A stretch of DNA of 64,000 nucleotides from Symsagittifera roscoffensis (Eukaryota > Xenacoelomorpha > Acoela > Convolutidae), in NCBI RefSeq assembly GCF_963678635.1, contig NC_087069.1:17394660-17458659 (forward strand). Reading direction: 5' to 3'. This document shows positions 57,818 to 64,000 of this stretch, in pieces. The translations under genes and the position numbers were made by a program. The notes below the pieces were generated by a model. The model saw only the letters and a list, made by a program, of their open reading frames with translations, did no database searches and was not told the origin of the DNA. Within the stretch, counting starts at the first letter, position 1. The number at the start of each line of letters is the position of its first letter.

Positions 57818-59178
57818 ATGACCTGCTTCGAGTGCAAAAGTAAGTTTATCATTATTCTTAACGTTTATCTTAGAATACTAACGGGTCTGATGGCCTGGAG
57901 GTAAAAAATGGCTCCCAAACAAGAAAATAAGAGATCGAATCCGCGCCTCTGCAGGATGTTTTTAAAACAACGAAGTAAACGTGCATCACAATTATTGTGG
58001 CCTAAAAGACGTTATTTAAAAAAAAATTTATCAAAGTTAAATTTGAGGCTCGCTTTTCACAAATGAGGTACCAATTGCACATCCTAAAGGGTATCACAAA
58101 TTTGATGTGGAAAAAGAGGCTCTAAAAAATTTGTTTCTAAAAAATTGATATAGTTAGTGATTAAAAATTTGCGAATTCCACTAAAATTATTGGATCTTTT
58201 TCTTTTTCCCCACCTCAGATATGAATCAATTTTATATTGTATGGAGGACTTTGGTTTGTAATGAGGGCTAACGATGTCATAGCCTAATTATAGTCCGCAT
58301 ATCAATTTTTGTTACAACATCGATAATGCGAAAAAACTTTTACTGTCTGAATATTAATCCTTTCTTGGACTGATTTTGTTTTCTTTTTCGTTGCCAGAGT
58401 GCGAACTACAATTTTTGCAAAAAAGCAACATGGTCCGCCATTTTGCTGTAAAGCGACAACAGAAGAGGGATGCGAAACTGCAGAAACTGACTTGCATGTT
58501 CTGTGGCACTCGCAAATTCTTAATCAGTAACTATATAATTTTCTTAGAAACAAATAATTTAGAACCTCTTTTGCCACATCAAATCTCTGTTGTATCCTAA
58601 CTATTGTGGCCTAGAAGACGTTATTTAAAAAAATGTTTATCAAAATAAAATTTAGGGCTCGCATTTCACAAATGAGGTACCAATTCCACATCATGAAGGG
58701 TATCACAAATTTGATGTGGCAAAAGAGGTTCTAAAATATTGATTTCTAAAAAATTGATATAGTTAGTGATTAAGAATTTGCGAATTCCACTAAAATTTTT
58801 GGTTCTTTTTCTTTTTCCCCGACCTCAGATATGAATCAATTTTATTTTGTATGGAGGGCTTTGCTTCTGTAATGAGGGCTAACGATGTCAATGCCTAATT
58901 ATAGTCCACCTATCAATTTTTGTTACAAAATCGATAAGGTGAAAAAACCTTTACTGTCTGAATATTAATCCTTTCTTGGACTGATTTTGTTTTTCTTTTC
59001 GTTGCCAGAGTGCGACCTACAATTTTCGCAAAAAAGCAACATGGTCCGCCTTTTTGCAGTAAAGCGACAACAGAAGAGGGATGCGAAACTGCAGAAACTG
59101 ACTTGCATGTTCTGTGGCACGGAGGGCTTCAGCGACTGCTACAGAACTGCAGAGCATGTGTTGTCGCCTGGATGCTGG
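57818..59178 (+). CDS. Two-exon C2H2 zinc-finger gene, copy 1
   Basis: Exon 1 (57818-57839) encodes MTCFECK up to donor A|GTAAGTTT. Exon 2 starts at 59009 after CGTTGCCAG, and the split codon restores Lys. Together they give FECKKCDLQFSQKSN, a canonical C-x2-C-x3-F-x5-(M)-x2-H finger start. In this copy the first zinc His is replaced by Leu (VRLFAVKR), whereas the other copies have VRHFAVKR. A second half-finger TCMFCGTEGF follows. A donor-like GTGAGAAT ends the exon at 59178. Exon 2 is duplicated inside the intron: a diverged copy begins at 58398 and breaks off after MFCGT. Divergent from the transposase-like gene, hence probably its DNA-binding partner. Confidence 0.55.
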
Positions 59179-59239
59179 GTGAGAATAAGAGCCAATCGAA
59201 GTTGTGCGCTCAAACAAAAGCTGCTCTCTTCCACTAGCA

Positions 59240-61430
59240 TGACTGTCAGCGCACAGATTCCAGAAGGAGAGACTGCACCAATTTTGCCAGCTTTGTCTGT
59301 TCCTCCTATCGAGACAGTGGTGAATTGAAAAAATGGCTTTTTGGTCCCCAGTCTGGTCAAATTTTCCTTAAAGCGCTGAAGGGCAAACTTTTTGTGAGGA
59401 TGCATATCATCGATTGTTTTTTGTGCCATTTTACGAAGATCTCTTCCCACAGATCGAGTAATCATGTGGGTGGCATCTGGACAAACGCATCGAATGTCTT
59501 CGATGCTGACCAGTGACGTCTTGGTTAATTTTTTTTGAAATGGCACATTGAGTTCAGTTCTTTTACCAGTCTCGGGCTTGCAAGTTAGTGCCGAAGTCTG
59601 TAGTGTCATTTGACGTATACAGTGGGAGCCACGAGACTGTATCAGATGACTGCTCATTAGAGACGCCAATAACCAGCCGCAGCAAAAATTGTGAATCGCC
59701 ACTATAGGTCATCTTTGCTCCTAACTGTCTCAGGGAATTTGTTTGGCTGTACAACCTACCCGATTCTTGATATCCTGCTGTGGTGGGACCAACGTTCTGC
59801 TCCTTAGAGTATCTGCTGCCTTTTTCACGGTACGCTGATTTTAATGATAAAAAAATCAAAGGGGTACGTACATTCATATTTTCGAATTCTCAGTGTTTTA
59901 AGCCTTGACTACGGATTTCATTAACAGTGATTAACTGTTTGCTCTTAAATTCCGCACTGGCTTTTGTCCGTACGCAGAAATAATTTGCGCTCTGCTCCAT
60001 TTGACAAATATTATTTTTGGAAGATAATACTGCGTGGAGCCAAAGTGCCTAATTTAGTTAAAGAGCAAATAAAGTTAACCATACTGACTCTATATAACTT
60101 ATAAGCAATGCCGAGACTAATAATTATGAGAGATTTTTTTCCAAAACAAAATTGACTTACCTGCGAAGCAGAAAACGCTGCTAGTCGACTGTACACTAAT
60201 GTTGACATCGAGGAGCCTAAGCGCGAGCCGGCAACCTCCACACCACCAATCTCAAAGCTGTCTCCCCAGATATCCATGCCTAATCCTTGAAGCTCCGCGC
60301 TTTTCAGTGAAAGAAACGCAACTGCTTTGACGCAAGAAACTAGGTGACTTCGAAAACCAGAAAACGTTTTCTCGGGCTTACAGAAGGTTGTAAAGTGGAC
60401 CACTTTTTCGGCGGTTGCTCATTGAACGTGTCTAGGAGAAGAAACGAATGATTTAAAGCCTGTAATTTCAAGCCGAGATCGAATAGTATTGATAATAGCG
60501 TCAACGTATCCGGTTTTTGTTACCTCTGCCAAACCGTACTCGAAATCATCCGAAGATCCCCGGTTCTTAAATAAGCGAGCAATTATAAAACGGGTGGAAA
60601 AAGTAAATCTACACTTTTGCGACCACATTTACCGCGTTTTAAACTCTGGAAATCTTTTTCAGCTACTTCCATTAGTCCGTGGAGGCTATTTCTATGACAT
60701 CGAACATAAAACAGAACTTTGCGCCAGAATCTTCCAGACTCTTTTGGAGTGCGCCACTCTTATAGTTTCTCCAGTGCTCTCTCTTCCTAGTTGTCTTGCG
60801 AGGAATCACATGCTTCGAAAATTGAACATGATGTTGACTGTACAAGGATGCGGTTACTGAACTTCTTGATGATTCTGAGGTTGATTGAAGAGCTAATGGT
60901 TGTGATATTGCTAATTCTGTTGATGTCGGGGTTCTTGATGAATTTCCTAACTGTTCTGAGGGCGGTGTCGATCCGTTCTGATGGTTTATAACACTAAAAA
61001 ATGAGTATTCGGGTAGCATTGTTTCTGAAAAGAGAAAATTGACCAGGTTCCTCCGTTTTTCGTTCCACGGTATTTCCTTGAAGCCCCGTAGAATTAATAT
61101 CTGCAAGATTCCTGTTGCTACTGCAACCGAATGACTGGGTTTCCGTGGTATTGCTATTTTTCGTACAAGATCGTCAACTTTCAATGTAGTTCAATCGACC
61201 TTTTCTGAAACTACTCTTTTCACTGTTCGATAATTCTTTTCCTGCTATTTTATGAAGAAATTTGGAGTCTACAAATTTCGATCATTATCTGATGCTACCG
61301 CATAGCGATTCCACAATTGTTGTTCTATACTTTTCTCGATCATCGGAGAGTCCTTTTTCGTATCGGGCGAGTCGTTCATTTGTATGTCGTTTCGTACGCG
61401 TCGGTTTGTGCGTCCCAATTCGTATCTCAG
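59240..61430 (-). pseudogene. Transposase-like gene, copy Q (N-terminal and middle exons, C-terminus missing)
   Basis: Homologous to copy P over 59240-60141 and 61151-61430, and it keeps the middle exons that P has lost. The frame at 60672-61184 has RKIAIPRKPSHSVAV and a Ser-rich region; 60419-60628 has VTKTGYVDAIINTIRSRL. The exon ending at 60161 has GGVEVAGSRLGSSMST and a perfect donor (TTCGCAG|GTAAGTC). The next exon starts at 59834 (YREKGSRYSKEQ, SDTVSWLPLYTSNDTTDF), and the frame to 59240 has SIEDIRCVCPDATHMITRSV and IDDMHPHKKFALQ. It then stops abruptly where zinc-finger exon sequence begins. A 10-bp deletion near 61238 shifts the N-terminal frame. Confidence 0.45.
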
Positions 61431-61535
61431 TTATTTGACTATCGATTTTTATGTCGGTTTGTTTGTCGGTACGATGAGTGTCCTATCGGTTTTTGTCGAC
61501 ATTCGTGTCGGTTTTGTTTGTCCAAATTGTTTCAG

Positions 61536-61604
61536 GTGAAAAAACGAATGACTTTGGAAGATTTTCAAACTAAGTTTGGAAGAGGTGTAGTGATGAATGA
61601 TTAG
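61536..61604 (+). CDS. Possible short terminal exon
   Basis: After acceptor AAATTGTTTCAG a 22-residue frame (KKRMTLEDFQTKFGRG) runs to TAG at 61602-61604. Upstream, 61380-61520 is rich in TGTCGGTTTG-like words. No gene context. Confidence 0.25.
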   Translation: MKKRMTLEDFQTKFGRGVVMND

Positions 61605-61716
61605 AGGGTGTTACTTAAGTTATCCATGTCCTTGGAATTACCAATTTGCTTAATTGAAGAACTAATTATGGATTCTAGTGTAATTTTCAACTTGGTCTAA
61701 CCGGCTTGGCCAAACT

Positions 61717-61759
61717 TATCGAAACAATTATGAAGCTTCATAGCGTCATAATTGTTTCC
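61717..61759. repeat. Short inverted repeat
   Basis: GAAACAATTATGA and TCATAATTGTTTC are perfect 13-bp arms separated by about 12 bp; no run of T follows and no gene is nearby. Confidence 0.5.
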
Positions 61760-62034
61760 TTACTTTTTAAGCCGTCAATTAAAATAGTCACTAAGAGTTT
61801 CGTTAGTTTGATTAATTGGACTTTCAATTGTTAGACTTCTTAATTCGAGATTATCATACGCTCCTCATATACGCTCCTCATTTTTCCAGTTATATGGCCT
61901 AATAATTAGCTATCCAGTAAACAAAACACTAATTATATCATCGTTTCTGATTTGTGTGTGTAGCCGTTTAGTTTATTAAGTCACCCCAAATACGGAAAAA
62001 GTCCGTTCGGTTTCGCAAAATATCAAAACTGACA

Positions 62035-62240
62035 GGAGTCAATGGCGCCGTTCAGTCTTTTTCTCATCCCAAATACTGATAATCATTAGTTCGAGGTTTG
62101 TAAATTCTCAAATCTAGACGGAGAGGAATGTGTAATGGCGCCGTGCAATCTATTGTCCATCCTAAAACTGAAATAGTTTGTTCTAGTTTTGCAAATTCTC
62201 AATAGTTCTTGTTGCAGTTCAAATCAATCTCAAATACTGA
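62035..62240. repeat. Two degenerate about 110-bp direct repeats
   Basis: The pattern AATGGCGCCGT, TCATCCCAAATACTGA, TAGTTCGAGGTTTG and AAATTCTCAA occurs twice, starting near 62041 and 62135. Confidence 0.5.
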
Positions 62241-62344
62241 TCAGTACGTTCCAGTTTCGTTCCAATATAAAATATGCAAATTTTAACTCAATGAGAAAAT
62301 CTCAATATACACTGACAAATTTTTATGCAGTTGCATAACCTTAA

Positions 62345-62760
62345 ACACTGACAAAATCCCAAATACTAACAAATTCCCAATTTTTGACAAAATCCCAAAC
62401 ACTGACAAAATTACAATTACTGACAAAATCCCAAATACCGACAAAATCCCAATACTGATAAAATCCTGAATACTGACAAAATCCCAATAGTGACAAAATC
62501 CCAAATACTAATAAAATCTCGAAAACTGACAAAATCCCAAATACTGACAAAATCCCAAGTACTGACAAAATATCACATACCGACAAAATCCCAATTACTG
62601 ACAGAATCTCAAATACTGACAAAATCCCAATACTGACAAAATCCCAAATACTGACAATATCCCAGTTACAGACAAAATCCCAAATACTGACAAAATCCCA
62701 ATTACTGACAAAAATCCTAATTACTGACAAAAAGCTCTGCAATTGCAGAACTTTTTGACA
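62345..62760. repeat. CTGACAAAATCCCAAATA minisatellite ending in a hairpin
   Basis: About 20 units of 18-21 bp of the form ACTGACAAAATCCCAAAT. Apparent minus-strand frames through it are translations of the repeat. At 62709-62775 it closes with an imperfect 32-bp-arm hairpin centred on TCTGCAATTGCAGA. Beyond the hairpin the units continue in inverted orientation (TCAGTGTTTGGGATTT). The inverted side also appears alone at 57335-57440. Confidence 0.85.
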
Positions 62761-63243
62761 GTAATTGGGATTTTATCAGTGTTTGGGATTTAGCAGAACT
62801 GCACTGAACTATAATCACTATTTGGGATTGTGCAGAACGGCAACGAACTATAATCAGTATTTGGGATTTTAAAATGGGGGGGGGTAGTTAACAGGGTTCA
62901 AAAGTCGTGGGGGCGATTTAGGGGGACATATCTTTATAGGGTGATACTCCCCGGGTTGCGCCATATGATGTTCAACCCGGGTTGCTTCAAAGGTACCGCA
63001 GAGGGCAGAAAAAAACAAGATCCAAAACCGCGGTTTTGGATCCTGTTATTTTCTCCCCTTTATGGTACCTTGTAACGAATATACCATCGAGAATTTTAAT
63101 TTAATTTATTTTTTCTAGAAAATAAATTTTTTAGTATTGAAAAACCGCGGTTGACTCTATCAATTGTTTGAAATTTTTTTCTGATCTGATTTGGTTTTAT
63201 TCTCGATTTGATTTCCTTTACTCATCACCGATCAACCCGATAT

Positions 63244-64000
63244 ATGACCTGCTTCGAGTGCAAAAGTAAGTTTATCATGATTCTTAACGTTTATCTTAGA
63301 ATACTAACGGGTCTGATGGCCTGGAGGTACAAAATATGGCCACCAAAAAGAAATTAAGAGATCGAATCCGCGTCTCTGCAGGTATTTTTTGAAACAACGA
63401 AGTAAACGTGCATCACAAGTATTGTGGCCTAAAAGAAGTTATTTAAAAAAATGTTTATCAAAATAAAATTTAAGGCTCGCATTTCACAAATGAGGTACCA
63501 ATTCCACATCCTAAATGGTATCACAAATTTGATGTGGCAAAAGAGGTTCTAAATTATTTGTTTCTAAAAAAATGATATAGTTAGTGATTAAGAATTTGCG
63601 AATTCCACTAAAATTATTGGATCTTTTTCTTTTTCCCCACCTCAGATATGAATCAATTTTATATTGTATGGAGGACTTTGGTTTGTAATGAGGGCTAACG
63701 ATGTCATAGCCTAATTATAGTCCGCATATCAATTTTTGTTACAAAATCGATAATGCGAAAAAACCTTTACTGTCTGAATGTTAATCCTTTCTTGTACTGA
63801 TTTTGTTTTTCTTTTCGTTGCCAGAGTGCGACCTACAATTTTCGCAAAAAAGCAACATGGTCCGCCATTTTGCAGTAAAGCGACAACAGAAGAGGGATGC
63901 GAAACTGCAGAAACTGACTTGCATGTTCTGTGGCACGGAGGGCTTCAGCGACTGCTACAGAACTGCAGAGCAAGTGTTGTCGCCTGGATGCTGTGAGAGA
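63244..64000 (+). CDS. C2H2 zinc-finger gene, copy 2 (runs to window edge)
   Basis: Exon 1 is 63244-63265 (MTCFECK, donor GTAAGTTT). Exon 2 starts at 63825 after GTTGCCAG and encodes CDLQFSQKSNMVRHFAVKRQ and TCMFCGTEGFSDC, reaching donor-like GTGAGAGA at 63993. The zinc His is present here, unlike copy 1. The intron is a single copy of about 560 bp, so the doubled exon 2 in copy 1 is a derived state. The rest of the gene lies beyond the window. Confidence 0.55.

Noticed and set aside
57884-57960. tRNA-like A-box and B-box words (TGGCCTGGAGG and GATCGAATCC), repeated at about 63312-63380
   Set aside because: No acceptor stem or proper T-arm stem can be formed around them, and they lie in the zinc-finger gene intron; a tRNA or tRNA-derived SINE is not supported.
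62283-62742. Minus-strand ORFs of 133 and 73 codons with repeated WDFVSIWDF and ILSVFGIL
   Set aside because: They are translations of the 18-21 bp minisatellite; no start context or splice sites.

Overview
The window looks like an AT-rich invertebrate genome, most likely a nematode. Exons are small and introns are short (about 50 to 105 bp), acceptors are mostly TTTCAG or TTTTAG, poly-T and poly-A tracts are frequent, and there are no bacterial operons or Shine-Dalgarno signals. A 200-base N run (12496-12695) marks a scaffold gap. There is no rRNA, convincing tRNA or CRISPR. Gene density is low and repeat density very high. The nematode assignment is an inference from splice signals and compactness, not from a recognised marker gene.

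Region by region: (1) 1-13.8 kb holds scattered host-like exons: a C2H2 zinc-finger exon, several unrecognised genes and a cysteine-rich terminal exon. It also has two arrays of CCAATCAG boxes, a perfect 49-bp inverted repeat, an imperfect 0.38-kb foldback, and a 2.7-kb element bounded by inverted repeats of about 0.43 kb. (2) 13.8-34.3 kb and 36.3-54.6 kb are two direct copies of one block of about 18-20 kb. Each block starts with LINE-like reverse-transcriptase fragments, then carries two related modules (A and B on the left; C and D on the right; A pairs with C and B with D). Modules B and D run into a roughly 557-bp satellite array. (3) 54.6-64 kb holds two tandem copies of a divergent gene pair: a minus-strand transposase-like gene and a plus-strand two-exon zinc-finger gene. 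Palindromes and a minisatellite lie between them.

The central observation is the module in the large blocks. In order it carries GGAATCCGCAA-type minisatellites, an unrecognised gene X (minus strand favoured), a plus-strand gene with a proline-rich N-terminus and a KMT5A/SET-8-like SET methyltransferase domain at the C-terminus, and a convergent minus-strand gene with an H2C2 integrase-type zinc-binding domain but no visible DDE catalytic core. The SET exon is a clean open frame in three of four copies. The upstream exons carry shared and private stops and frameshifts. The whole is either a decaying multicopy host locus or a large mobile or retro-derived unit that captured a histone methyltransferase. 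The module was duplicated first (A versus B), then the whole block was duplicated (A/B versus C/D). The left block later gained a 2,175-bp tandem duplication, and module D lost about 1 kb.
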